Part shown: positions 10,605-19,304 of the stretch, one piece after another
Layout: the number at the start of each line of letters is the position of its first letter
How positions within the stretch are numbered: position 1 is the stretch's first letter
Assembly (NCBI GenBank): GCA_016800925.1
Contig: JABCPU010000133.1
Coordinates: 1-64,000 of the forward strand
Direction: 5' to 3'
Length of the DNA stretch: 64,000 bases
DNA from: Suillus spraguei
Lineage: Eukaryota; Basidiomycota; Agaricomycetes; Boletales; Suillaceae
The notes under the pieces: generated by a model
The model's database searches: none
What the model was told of the DNA's origin: nothing
The model's input: the letters and a program-made list of their open reading frames with translations, nothing else
Made by a program: the position numbers and the translations under genes

Positions 10605-11743
10605 AGCATAAGAACGAATGCGCAGACCTTATCTCCGATCTTCCATGGGATGTACTTTTCTCCTTGGGATTGTTCGGCCATTGTCTGCATTGCAATGTTA
10701 TGGCAGGCGATTGCTTCTTCTCTTATCTTCTGCAGGGATCGTACTCGATCTTCTGCTGCAGGGACGGATGAATCGGGAATTAGGTGAGGAATGGCGTGTG
10801 GTTCATATCCCATCATGAGATAGAAAGGTGATGCATTCCTTGCATCGTGTTTTCGGTGGTTGTGGACAAATTCGGCGATTGGTAGGTGTTCTATCCAATC
10901 TTCAGGATTATTGTGGCAATAGATGCATAAATATGTTTCAAGTTCTTGATTAAGCCTCTCAGTCTGACCATCAGTCTGAGGGTGATAAGCCGTGGATGGG
11001 GCGATGACGTAGTCAAGAAGTTGGGCAAGCTCCTTGGAGAAGCGTGACAGGAATTGCGGACCTCGATCCGAGATAACTTTGTCATGGAGTCCAAATCGGC
11101 GGTAAACGTGTTTCAAGAATAGTTTAGCAATGCCTTCGGAGGTAATGGTTTTCAGACAAGGGGTAATAATTACCCCCTTTGTAAGGCCATGGTCTACCAC
11201 GACCATGATACTGTCAAAGCCGCCAGAGACAGGGAGGTCAGTGATCAGATCGACAGAGACCTGAGAAAAAGGGCGAGTCGCAGATGAAGGGATAGGTGTA
11301 AGTGGAGGGCAAACGGGATGTGTATCTGCTTTCATCTGTTGACAAAGGGCGCAACCCTCTACATATTTCCGAACATAAGAGCCCATAGCGGGCCACCAGG
11401 CTTCTCGTTTGACAAGTTCTTCAGTTTTGAATCTTCTGGGATGTCCCGCGGTAGAATGATCATGATACCTTTTCAGGATATCGGGATGGTGCGCCGGTGG
11501 AATGTAGGCACGATTCTTAAAATAGAGGATGTTATCCTCAATCTTCCAGTCAGAGAGTGCCGACTTCATAGAGGGAAGGCACACACCATCAAGGGCATCA
11601 GAAGCTGTTTTGAAGACAGGGTCGTCGAGGGGGTCAGAGGATGACAAAACATCCTGTAGGTCGGTGTCAATAAGATGAATGAATAGAGCGTCAGGGAGGA
11701 GAGTCTGGTCCTCGTTATCGTCTTTGCCGGAATCATAATCAGG
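10605..11743 (-). pseudogene. Element A integrase, core intact, chromodomain deleted
   Basis: Continuous minus-strand frame carrying the H2C2 motif (HSTAGHPRRFKT, then CALCQQMK), and a DDE core with Asp in SVDLITDLP, Asp in [10 protein letters not shown] and Glu in [16 protein letters not shown]. After IPWKIGDKV the sequence jumps to ORF3 material, so the integrase C-terminal barrel and the chromodomain found in element B are missing. A single TGA at the RNase H/integrase junction (after VPDALSH, near 11744) separates it from the upstream pol frame. The DDE residues themselves are all present. Confidence 0.85.
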
Positions 11744-14035
11744 TCAGTGAGATAGCGCATCAGGTACCGCTAATTTAGTACCTGCAACATGATGCAGTTC
11801 AATGTCATAAATGGACAGAATCAGTTGCCAATGTGCTTTGCAACGGGTAAGCTTCTGTGCACTTCTAAAGTACAGAAGATTCTTGTGGTCGGTGAATACC
11901 AGGACGGGGTGCAGGTTTCCTTCGAGATAGTGGCGCCATTCATTCAATGCTCTGATCACAGCAAGGAGTTCCCGATCGAAGATTTGGTAATTGCGTTCTG
12001 CGGGGTTCAAAGACTGTGAGAGGTATGCACATGGGTGATAAACACAATTCTCATCAGTCTGCAAGAGAACTCCGCCAGTTGCTACGAGCGAAGCGTCTGT
12101 AGCAATAGCAAATTGTCGGGAAGGATCAGGGTTATGGAGTACTGGTTGGGATGTAAAGCGTCGTTTCAGTTCTTCGAAGGTGTCCATGCATTCGGTTGAC
12201 CAATAAAAGGCCTTATCTTTCTTTGTTAAATCAATAATCGGTCGGGCAATGTCAGAGTAGTGGGAAATGAACGTGCGGTAGAAGTTGCAAAAACCGAGGA
12301 AAGACCGAACATCCTTTACAGATTTTGGGACTGGCCATTTGGAGATTCCCTTGGTCTTGGCAGTATCCATAGCAACTTGTCCGGGACGAATTATCATTCC
12401 GAGGTATTCCACTTCTTCTGCATCAAAGGTGCATTTCTCCGGTTTCAAGAACAGATGTTCCTTTTGTATCTTCATCAAAACCCGTCTTGTCCGTTCATGA
12501 TGTTCTGCCATAGTTGTAGAGAAAATCAAGATATCGTCCATGTAGATAACCATCCATCCTTCATTGATTTCCTGCTGGCAGGTACAATTCATGTATGCTT
12601 GGAAAGTTGCTGGGGAATTGCAGAGGCCAAAGAACATGACATTCGGTTCAAAGAGGTCAAACTCTGTAGTAAAAGCAGCTTTCCAGCGATCATCAGGATG
12701 GATGCGAATATTGTTATAGCCGGACCAGATATCCATTTTCGTAAAGAACTGTGCGTTGTGAAGGCGTGCGACAAGGGAAATAGGGAGTGGGAGTGGATAG
12801 GCGTTCTTGACCGTCCAATCATTGATGTAGCGATAATCTTGACAAGGACGCAATTCTCCACTCTTCTTTCCCACAAAGAAGAAGCCACTGGCTTGGGGTG
12901 ACTTCGATTCTGAGATGAAACCTTTCGCAACGTTTTCATCGATAAACGTTTTGACGGCAGCGCGTTCTTTTTCCAATAGCAGGTAAACCTTAGATGTGCG
13001 AGGGATAAAACCGGGTTTAGTATCGATCCAATGATCAATACCAGGGCGTTCAGGGGGTAGTTTGTTTAATCTGTCTTTAGCAAAGACGTCTGCAAAGTCG
13101 TGCAAATAGTCCGGGACCAATTCTTCGAAGGATTTCTTTTTCTTTTCCTTTTCATCTGTGGCAAATTCCTGAGCTTTGTTACTGTATTTCGGAGGAGGAA
13201 GGGAGATTGTGGAGTAGTTGGGGGGTTGTTCGAGTCGGGAAGTTCCATCTTGTGTGAGAGGTGTGTCCATGGATACTTCTTCTATGATTCTCATGCTAAC
13301 TCCATCGGCATCGTATTCCACAAGGAATTCTCCATCTCCAAGTTCATAAGAGGAAATTTCACGGATTTCTGGCGCATGCCAGACATCTTGTATGGTGTCG
13401 AATTGATCATCATCCTCTGTCGGAATCAACAAGGGTACGGGTTCTTCTTTATCAGAGATTTCTTCGACTGAAGGAGTATGCTGAAGAGTTTTCAGAGGAA
13501 CATGGAACTTGGATAGTTTCGGTACATTTGTATCTCTTCCAGGGATTTCTTCTTCTGCTTTTCTTTTCCCATGCTTTTGTTCCTCTATTGGTCGTTGCTC
13601 AATAGGCTCCGGTCTGGTTCGATATTCGGGCTCAGATTCATTCTTGCATTTCTCTGCACGGGGAATCGGTGATACTGCCCGTGGTAGTTGTACGCGAGGA
13701 GTGGGTTCCATGGTACGCGGCATTCGTACTTCTGGTTCAGGATCTTTTAGGATAGAAGGGGGACTGATGAGGGATCTTGGAAGTTGGGAGTGTTGCCATT
13801 TCTTAGAATGACAGTGGAAAGTCGGGGGCAACCCATTATTCTTTCGATCTGTATCCATATCAATTTTGATTTCATCTGATTTCGTCGTTCGAGGGAGGGT
13901 TAATGTTTCAGCAGCCCAATCTATACTTGGGTTCATTGCGTGTAACCACGGAATTCCCAGAAGGATTTGATCTCTTCTTCCTAGTTTGGTGATATTGAAT
14001 TTTCCATACATGGTTCGTTCGTCAATTTTGATCAC
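11744..14035 (-). CDS. Element A pol: protease tail, reverse transcriptase and RNase H
   Basis: 763 codons without a stop. After a long, charged linker, RT begins at about residue 340 (FIDENVAKGFISESKSPQAS). Visible motifs: TKMDIWSGYNNI (first Asp), FGLCNSPATFQAYMN, VIYMDDILIFS (catalytic DD) and the FLGFCNFYR thumb motif. RNase H follows, with IATDASLVATGGVL, RELLAVIRAL and VFTDHKNL, ending HHVAGTKLAVPDALSH and a TGA. Element B has an Arg-Arg pair where A has His-stop; the differences are G-to-A and C-to-T transitions. The frame is continuous upstream with the protease region except for the TGA at 14120-14122. Confidence 0.9.
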   Translation of the reverse strand: MIKIDERTMYGKFNITKLGRRDQILLGIPWLHAMNPSIDWAAETLTLPRTTKSDEIKIDMDTDRKNNGLPPTFHCHSKKWQHSQLPRSLISPPSILKDPEPEVRMPRTMEPTPRVQLPRAVSPIPRAEKCKNESEPEYRTRPEPIEQRPIEEQKHGKRKAEEEIPGRDTNVPKLSKFHVPLKTLQHTPSVEEISDKEEPVPLLIPTEDDDQFDTIQDVWHAPEIREISSYELGDGEFLVEYDADGVSMRIIEEVSMDTPLTQDGTSRLEQPPNYSTISLPPPKYSNKAQEFATDEKEKKKKSFEELVPDYLHDFADVFAKDRLNKLPPERPGIDHWIDTKPGFIPRTSKVYLLLEKERAAVKTFIDENVAKGFISESKSPQASGFFFVGKKSGELRPCQDYRYINDWTVKNAYPLPLPISLVARLHNAQFFTKMDIWSGYNNIRIHPDDRWKAAFTTEFDLFEPNVMFFGLCNSPATFQAYMNCTCQQEINEGWMVIYMDDILIFSTTMAEHHERTRRVLMKIQKEHLFLKPEKCTFDAEEVEYLGMIIRPGQVAMDTAKTKGISKWPVPKSVKDVRSFLGFCNFYRTFISHYSDIARPIIDLTKKDKAFYWSTECMDTFEELKRRFTSQPVLHNPDPSRQFAIATDASLVATGGVLLQTDENCVYHPCAYLSQSLNPAERNYQIFDRELLAVIRALNEWRHYLEGNLHPVLVFTDHKNLLYFRSAQKLTRCKAHWQLILSIYDIELHHVAGTKLAVPDALSH

Positions 14036-14988
14036 TAGGAGACAGTAGTGCGTGATTGGTCCTCCTTTGATAAGAGTTCCATCTGCCGTAGTAACTCGAA
14101 ATGATGTTTTGAGTTTTCGTCATGTGATTTGATGGAGTTTCACAAACTCCTCAGAAATGAATGTTCCAGCTGCTCCTGAATCTATAACAGCGGTGGTGTC
14201 GACGGATTTTAAGCGAGTACGCGAGTGGAGGGTGATAGGGACATGAAGTTCTTTTCTTTCACCTATAGCGTGTACAAGTCTTAGTAGTACATTGGGAGAA
14301 ACATATGTTGAATCTTTGTTTCTCCAATTCAAAAATCCTCAACAATCTGCCTCACTGTTTCTTCGTCTTCTTCTTCTTCTTTGACTTTGGTTTGTCGGAG
14401 CGGGGTCTTCTTCTTTCTGTCAGGACAGTTATAAATATGATGTCCTGTCTTCTTGCATCCGAAGCATTGTCCCTTCTTCATGCATTCGGATCTCTCTGTG
14501 TTGGAGATTCGATCAACGACCATTGCGTTGGAATCACGATTTGGTGTGTAACGTGCATTTCCATAGTTCTTCTTCTTCTGTTGTGGAGCATGATGTGTCC
14601 TCATGGCTTGAAGATGATGATGGGAATTGTCAATGGAAACGCATTGCAGCACAACATCTTGGAATACTTCTGAGACATCTCCTAGTGCGAAAAGCTTTGT
14701 AAGGATGCCCCAATTCAGGCCATCTTGGAAGAATTGGATCTTCATTGCACTGTCGGTGATATGAGCCTTGGGTGCAAGTGCCTCAAAGTCGGCGATGTAA
14801 GTATGGAGATCTCCGCTTCCTTGTTTGAGGTCCCTGAGTTTCGTGAGTGCGGTCCCTTTAGTATCCACTGGGTCGAAGGCTTCTTTGAAGCTTTTCATAA
14901 AATCTGCCATTGTTCCATAACCAACTTTTTGTCCAGAAGTGTCGGTTGACTGAGCATGGTCAAGGAATTGCTCTTTCCAGGATTTGGC
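13953..14988. repeat. Identical inverted tract shared with 16522-17557
   Basis: Read base by base against element B (A coordinate = 31510 minus B coordinate), this 1,036-bp stretch shows no difference that I could find, whereas both flanks differ every 10-20 bases. It covers most of gag, the protease and the start of pol. Confidence 0.85.
14120..14334 (-). CDS. Element A aspartic protease region, ends at in-frame TGA
   Basis: The frame overlaps the end of gag and reads AVIDSGAAGTFIS, the retropepsin D-S-G active-site motif. It stops at TGA 14120-14122 (within HQIT-stop-RKLK), then continues open into pol in the same frame. The identical stop is present in element B at 17388-17390. Position relative to gag implies a -1 shift at a run of five T just before the gag stop. 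Confidence 0.8.
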
Positions 14989-15165
14989 ATTCCTTTCGGT
15001 CATAAAGGATGTTATGAAAATGATCTTCTGTTTGTCGGTAGTGTAAAGCTTTTTGTTGATATCGAAGTGAAGGTTACATGACTGGATAAATTCACGAGAG
15101 TTGTCGCGATCTCCATCAAAAGCGGCTGGTTGGCTGATCTTGTATTCAAATTCTTTGGTCGCCAT
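14329..15165 (-). CDS. gag: Element A Gag with CCHC zinc knuckle
   Basis: 278 codons from ATG at 15165. The N-terminal half (FDGDRDNSREFIQSCNLHFD, KLYTTDKQKIIFITSFMTE) is a capsid-like domain of the retrotransposon Gag fold. The nucleocapsid motif CFGCKKTGHHIYNC (C-x2-C-x4-H-x4-C) lies at about residues 238-251, followed by a Lys-rich and then Glu-rich tail. The frame is intact. From codon 60 or so onward it is indistinguishable from element B's Gag, while the first 60 codons differ at many positions. Confidence 0.9.
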   Translation of the reverse strand: MATKEFEYKISQPAAFDGDRDNSREFIQSCNLHFDINKKLYTTDKQKIIFITSFMTERNAKSWKEQFLDHAQSTDTSGQKVGYGTMADFMKSFKEAFDPVDTKGTALTKLRDLKQGSGDLHTYIADFEALAPKAHITDSAMKIQFFQDGLNWGILTKLFALGDVSEVFQDVVLQCVSIDNSHHHLQAMRTHHAPQQKKKNYGNARYTPNRDSNAMVVDRISNTERSECMKKGQCFGCKKTGHHIYNCPDRKKKTPLRQTKVKEEEEDEETVRQIVEDF

Positions 15166-15351
15166 CTCTGGTGATTCGTCTGGTGAGTTATACTTTCTCG
15201 GTGCCTACACGTGCTGTCTTGCTGTCCGTTAGGGCTTGTCTTCTGTCAGAGGGCTCCTCTTGACAATCGGTTTAGCGTACGTGTACGCTTATCTGCTTAT
15301 CTAAGCAATCAGGGTTCGGGGTCGAAGACTGGATAGTTGACGATCAATTGG

Positions 15352-15362
15352 ACTTTAATCTT
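15352..15362 (-). promoter_or_regulatory. Candidate self-priming site of element A
   Basis: Immediately inside the 5' LTR, the minus strand reads AAGATTAAAGT. This is the exact complement of the ACTTTAATCTT found in the LTR about 33 nt after its TATA box. No tRNA-type TGG primer site is present. Confidence 0.65.
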
Positions 15363-15363
15363 T

Positions 15364-15836
15364 TGTTACGAACTGGGGTGGCATCACCAGCGACAGTGAA
15401 AAGACACAGACGGTCTGCTGGGAGGTTCTTACAATGTCCAGAAGAGGACAAGGTGAAAGTACAAGAACGCGTTCCGAGTCAGATCAAGGGTTCGGCCTCA
15501 AAGACAAGTCTAAGAGGTTCTGCGAGAATAGAGACTAAGGCTAAGGAGTGCTTAGACTTAGAGACGATTCAAGACGACTTAGGTTGGAGACCTAAGCGAA
15601 GGAGATTCCAGGTAAAACCCAGTAAGATTAAAGTAAAGAATCTACTACAAGTACACTGTGCTTATATAGGTAGATATGTGCGCACAGACCAGGTAACTGT
15701 GAGAATGTAACTGCGTATCCTAATAAGGAAGGCATGTATTGTACAGATGCGTTGAGCATATGAGTCAAGTCATGTGACATGATATACAAGTAAGAAGATA
15801 AAGGGAAAATGAATAGGGGTATGTACAACTGTAACA
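15364..15836 (-). repeat. 5' LTR of element A (473 bp)
   Basis: TGTTA...TAACA ends; same length as the 3' LTR of element B and about 97% similar by eye, most differences being C/T or G/A changes. The base pairs just outside are gcact, the reverse complement of the agtgc that follows element B. Confidence 0.9.
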
Positions 15837-16139
15837 GCACTACACACAGAACATGCTCCTCTCCATCATCACCTCCATCATATAGGAAAAGAACTGTCCC
15901 CATTCTGTACACACTGTCTGGGAATAGAAGAAACAGTCCCGCACTTCCTCCTTGACTGCCAACACTACTGCTGACAAAGACATGTGCTAACAAATGCGCT
16001 AGGATGTAAAGCCACCTCTATCTCCTACATTCTATCTAACCCAAATGCAACCCCTCATCTCACCCGCTATGTCAATACAACAGGGCATTTCCGTCAAACC
16101 TTTGGTGAAGTACCCCTGCCTTGCAAGCCCCCATACTGA
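15837..16139 (+). pseudogene. Non-LTR retrotransposon (LINE) RT/RNase H C-terminal remnant, downstream half
   Basis: Plus-strand frame reads HTEHAPLHHHLHHIGKELS, then FCTHCLGIEETVPHFLLDC, the C-terminal zinc-binding motif (CxxC...HxxxxC) of LINE reverse transcriptases, then a TGA and further LINE-like sequence (ISYILSNPNATPHLTRYVN) to a stop at 16137-16139. The preceding part of the same frame lies in opposite orientation at 23246-23434. Dead fragment; target of a chromovirus insertion. Confidence 0.75.
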
Positions 16140-16168
16140 TATAGTACCTCTCTTGCCTAGCACATATA

Positions 16169-16215
16169 TGTCTTTTCACTGTTGCTGGTGACGCCACCCC
16201 AGTTCATACATAACA
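16169..16215 (+). repeat. 5' LTR stub of element B (635-bp subfamily)
   Basis: tgtcttttcactgttgctgg and the following bases to taaca match the end of the LTR at 2536-3170 better than the 473-bp LTRs, which have tcgctggtgatgcc here. Everything upstream of it is unrelated. Confidence 0.75.
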
Positions 16216-16216
16216 A

Positions 16217-16227
16217 AAGATTAAAGT
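16217..16227 (+). promoter_or_regulatory. Candidate self-priming site of element B
   Basis: AAGATTAAAGT starts two bases after the LTR end and is the exact complement of ACTTTAATCTT at 22974-22984 in the 3' LTR, the predicted 5' end of the transcript. Confidence 0.65.
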
Positions 16228-16344
16228 CTACCTGATCGTCAACTATCCAGTCTTCGACCCTGAACCCTGATAAAGCCCTAACTGACAGCAAGACAGCGCA
16301 TGTAGGCACCGAGAAAGTATAACTCACCAGACGAATTGCCAAAT

Positions 16345-17181
16345 ATGATGACCAAAGAATTTGAATACAAAATCGGTCAGCCAACCGGTTTTGATGGAGA
16401 TCGCGACAACTCTCGCGAATTCATCCAGTCATGCAATCTATGCTTCGACATCAACGAAAAGCTTTACACCACCGACAAGCAGAAGATCATTTTCATAACA
16501 TCCTTCATGACCGAGAAAAACGCCAAATCCTGGAAAGAGCAATTCCTTGACCATGCTCAGTCAACCGACACTTCTGGACAAAAAGTTGGTTATGGAACAA
16601 TGGCAGATTTTATGAAAAGCTTCAAAGAAGCCTTCGACCCAGTGGATACTAAAGGGACCGCACTCACGAAACTCAGGGACCTCAAACAAGGAAGCGGAGA
16701 TCTCCATACTTACATCGCCGACTTTGAGGCACTTGCACCCAAGGCTCATATCACCGACAGTGCAATGAAGATCCAATTCTTCCAAGATGGCCTGAATTGG
16801 GGCATCCTTACAAAGCTTTTCGCACTAGGAGATGTCTCAGAAGTATTCCAAGATGTTGTGCTGCAATGCGTTTCCATTGACAATTCCCATCATCATCTTC
16901 AAGCCATGAGGACACATCATGCTCCACAACAGAAGAAGAAGAACTATGGAAATGCACGTTACACACCAAATCGTGATTCCAACGCAATGGTCGTTGATCG
17001 AATCTCCAACACAGAGAGATCCGAATGCATGAAGAAGGGACAATGCTTCGGATGCAAGAAGACAGGACATCATATTTATAACTGTCCTGACAGAAAGAAG
17101 AAGACCCCGCTCCGACAAACCAAAGTCAAAGAAGAAGAAGAAGACGAAGAAACAGTGAGGCAGATTGTTGAGGATTTTTGA
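16345..17181 (+). CDS. gag: Element B Gag with CCHC zinc knuckle
   Basis: Two ATGs stand side by side at 16345 and 16348; the first aligns with element A's start. About 278 codons, intact. Capsid-like N-terminal half, then CFGCKKTGHHIYNC nucleocapsid knuckle and a Lys/Glu-rich tail. The stop TGA at 17179-17181 follows a run of five T; the pol frame is reached by a -1 slip at TTT. Residues after the first 60 or so are the same as in element A, inside the identical tract. Confidence 0.9.
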   Translation: MMTKEFEYKIGQPTGFDGDRDNSREFIQSCNLCFDINEKLYTTDKQKIIFITSFMTEKNAKSWKEQFLDHAQSTDTSGQKVGYGTMADFMKSFKEAFDPVDTKGTALTKLRDLKQGSGDLHTYIADFEALAPKAHITDSAMKIQFFQDGLNWGILTKLFALGDVSEVFQDVVLQCVSIDNSHHHLQAMRTHHAPQQKKKNYGNARYTPNRDSNAMVVDRISNTERSECMKKGQCFGCKKTGHHIYNCPDRKKKTPLRQTKVKEEEEDEETVRQIVEDF

Positions 17182-17390
17182 ATTGGAGAAACAAAGATTC
17201 AACATATGTTTCTCCCAATGTACTACTAAGACTTGTACACGCTATAGGTGAAAGAAAAGAACTTCATGTCCCTATCACCCTCCACTCGCGTACTCGCTTA
17301 AAATCCGTCGACACCACCGCTGTTATAGATTCAGGAGCAGCTGGAACATTCATTTCTGAGGAGTTTGTGAAACTCCATCAAATCACATGA
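17178..17390 (+). CDS. Element B aspartic protease region, ends at in-frame TGA
   Basis: Frame -1 relative to gag. AVIDSGAAGTFIS carries the retropepsin active-site Asp-Ser-Gly. A TGA at 17388-17390 (context CACATGACG) interrupts an otherwise open frame that continues as pol. CGA to TGA is the simplest origin, and the same stop occurs in element A. Confidence 0.8.
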   Translation: MNWRNKDSTYVSPNVLLRLVHAIGERKELHVPITLHSRTRLKSVDTTAVIDSGAAGTFISEEFVKLHQIT

Positions 17391-19304
17391 CGAAAACTCA
17401 AAACATCATTTCGAGTTACTACGGCAGATGGAACTCTTATCAAAGGAGGACCAATCACGCACTACTGTCTCCTAGTGATCAAAATTGACGAACGAACCAT
17501 GTATGGAAAATTCAATATCACCAAACTAGGAAGAAGAGATCAAATCCTTCTGGGAATCTCATGGTTATGCGCCATGAACCCGAGCATAGACTGGGCCGCT
17601 GAAACACTCATCCTCCCTTGGACAACGAAATCAGATGAAATTGAAATCGACATGGATAGTGATCGGAAAAAGAACGGATTACCCCCGCTCTTCAACCACC
17701 GTCCTAAGAAATGGCAACACTCTCAACTTCCTGGATCCCTCATTACTCCTCGTGTTCCTGAAGATTACCAACCAGAAGTACAAATGCCATGTACTACGGA
17801 CCCAATTCCCCGCGTAGAAAAGCGCAAGAATGAATCTGAACCCGAGCATCGGACAGGACAAGAACCTATTGAGCAACGGCCAATAGAAGAACAAAAGTAT
17901 GGGAAAAGAAAAGCAGAAGAGGAAATCCCTGGACGAGATACCAACATGCCAAAATTATCCAAATTCTATGTTCCTCCGAAAACTCTAGCAGCTTCAATTG
18001 AGGAAATCCCCGATGAAGAAGAACCCGTGCCTTCGTTGATCTCAACAGAGGATGATGATCAATTCAACACAATGCAAGATGTCTGGCATGCGCCAGAAGT
18101 ACGTGAAATTTCCTCCTATGAACTTGGAGATGGAGAATTTCTTGTGGAATATGATACTGATGGAGTTAGCATGAGAATCATAGAAGAAGTATCCATGGAC
18201 ACACCTCTCACACGAGATGGAACTTCCCGACTCGAACAACTCCCCAACTATTCCCCAATCTCCCCTCCTCCTCTGAAATATAGTAACAAGGCTCAGGAAT
18301 TTGCCATGGAAGAAAAGGAAAAGGAAAAGAAATCCTTCGAAGAATTGGTCCTGGAATATTTGCATGATTTTGCAGACATCTTTGCTAAAGACGGACTGAA
18401 CAAACTACCCCCCGAACGCCCTGGTATTGATCATCGGATCGATACTAAACCTGGTTTCATTCCCCGCACGTCTAAGGTTTACCCGCTATTGGAAAAAGAA
18501 CGCGCTGCCGTCAAAACGTTTATCGATGAAAATGTTGCGAAAGGTTTTATCTCAGAATCGAAGTCACCCCAAGCCAGTGGTTTCTTCTTTGTGGGAAAGA
18601 AGAGTGGAGAATTGCGTCCCTGTCAAGATTATTGCTACATCAATGATTGGACAGTCAAGAACGCCTATCCGCTCCCACTCCCTATCTCCCTTGTCGCACA
18701 CCTTCATAACGCACAGTTCTTTACGAAAATGGATATCCGGTCCGGTTATAACAATATTCGCATGCATCCCGATGATCGCTGGAAAGCTGCTTTTACTACA
18801 GAATTCGGCCTCTTCGAACCGAACATCATGTTCTTTGGCCTCTGCAATTCACCAGCAACTTTCCAAGCATACATGAATTGCACCTTCCAACAAGAAATCA
18901 ACGAAGGATGGATGGTTATCTACATGGACGATATCCTGATCTTCTCTACAACAATGGCAGAACATCGTGAACGAACCAGACGGGTTTTGATGAAGATACG
19001 AAAAGACCATCTGTTCTTAAAACCGGAGAAATGCACTTTCGATGCAGAAGAAGTGGAATACCTCGGAATGATAATTCATCCCGGACAAGTTGTTATGGAT
19101 ACCGCCAAGACCAAGGGAATCTCCAAATGGCCAGTCCCAAAATCTGTAAAGGATGTTCGGTCTTTCCTCGGTTTTTGCAACTTCTACCGCACATTCATTT
19201 CCCACTACTCTGACATCGCCCGACTGCTTATCGATTTAACAAAGAAAGATAAGGCCTTTTATTGGTCAACCGAATGCATGGACACCTTCGAAGAACTGAA
19301 ATGA
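17391..19304 (+). CDS. Element B pol: protease end, reverse transcriptase
   Basis: Open from the protease TGA to a TGA at 19302-19304. RT motifs: TKMDIRSGYNNI, FGLCNSPATFQAYMN, VIYMDDILIFS and SFLGFCNFYR. Element A has CGA at the position of the closing stop (ELK-stop-RF versus ELKRRF), so this is another C-to-T change. Linker and RT are about 93-95% identical to A in protein, in contrast to the identical tract upstream. The RNase H continues in the same frame after the stop. Confidence 0.9.
   Translation, partial: RKLKTSFRVTTADGTLIKGGPITHYCLLVIKIDERTMYGKFNITKLGRRDQILLGISWLCAMNPSIDWAAETLILPWTTKSDEIEIDMDSDRKKNGLPPLFNHRPKKWQHSQLPGSLITPRVPEDYQPEVQMPCTTDPIPRVEKRKNESEPEHRTGQEPIEQRPIEEQKYGKRKAEEEIPGRDTNMPKLSKFYVPPKTLAASIEEIPDEEEPVPSLISTEDDDQFNTMQDVWHAPEVREISSYELGDGEFLVEYDTDGVSMRIIEEVSMDTPLTRDGTSRLEQLPNYSPISPPPLKYSNKAQEFAMEEKEKEKKSFEELVLEYLHDFADIFAKDGLNKLPPERPGIDHRIDTKPGFIPRTSKVYPLLEKERAAVKTFIDENVAKGFISESKSPQASGFFFVGKKSGELRPCQDYCYINDWTVKNAYPLPLPISLVAHLHNAQFFTKMDIRSGYNNIRMHPDDRWKAAFTTEFGLFEPNIMFFGLCNSPATFQAYMNCTFQQEINEGWMVIYMDDILIFSTTMAEHRERTRRVLMKIRKDHLFLKPEKCTFDAEEVEYLGMIIHPGQVVMDTAKTKGISKWPVPKSVKDVRSFLGFCNFYRTFISHYSDIARLLIDLTKKDKAFYWSTECMDTFEELK

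Larger units (their letters stand above)
9730..15836 (-). mobile_element. Chromovirus A (Ty3/gypsy), minus strand, 3' end deleted
   Basis: Order on the minus strand: complete 473-bp 5' LTR (15364-15836), priming site, gag, protease/RT/RNase H/integrase, remains of an extra ORF, and a truncated 3' LTR (9730-9957). The 5' LTR is of the 473-bp type while the 3' LTR fragment is of the 635-bp type, so the copy is chimeric. Two internal deletions are visible relative to element B: one of about 750 bp removing the end of integrase and the chromodomain, and one fusing the extra ORF to the LTR fragment. Flanks are gtatc on the left and gcact on the right, not a target duplication. Confidence 0.9.

Noticed and set aside
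14305..14673. Antisense 122-codon frame through gag (also at 16837-17205)
   Set aside because: Shadow of gag on the other strand; Phe/Leu-rich because of the Lys/Glu-rich gag tail. Its sameness in A and B simply reflects the identical tract.
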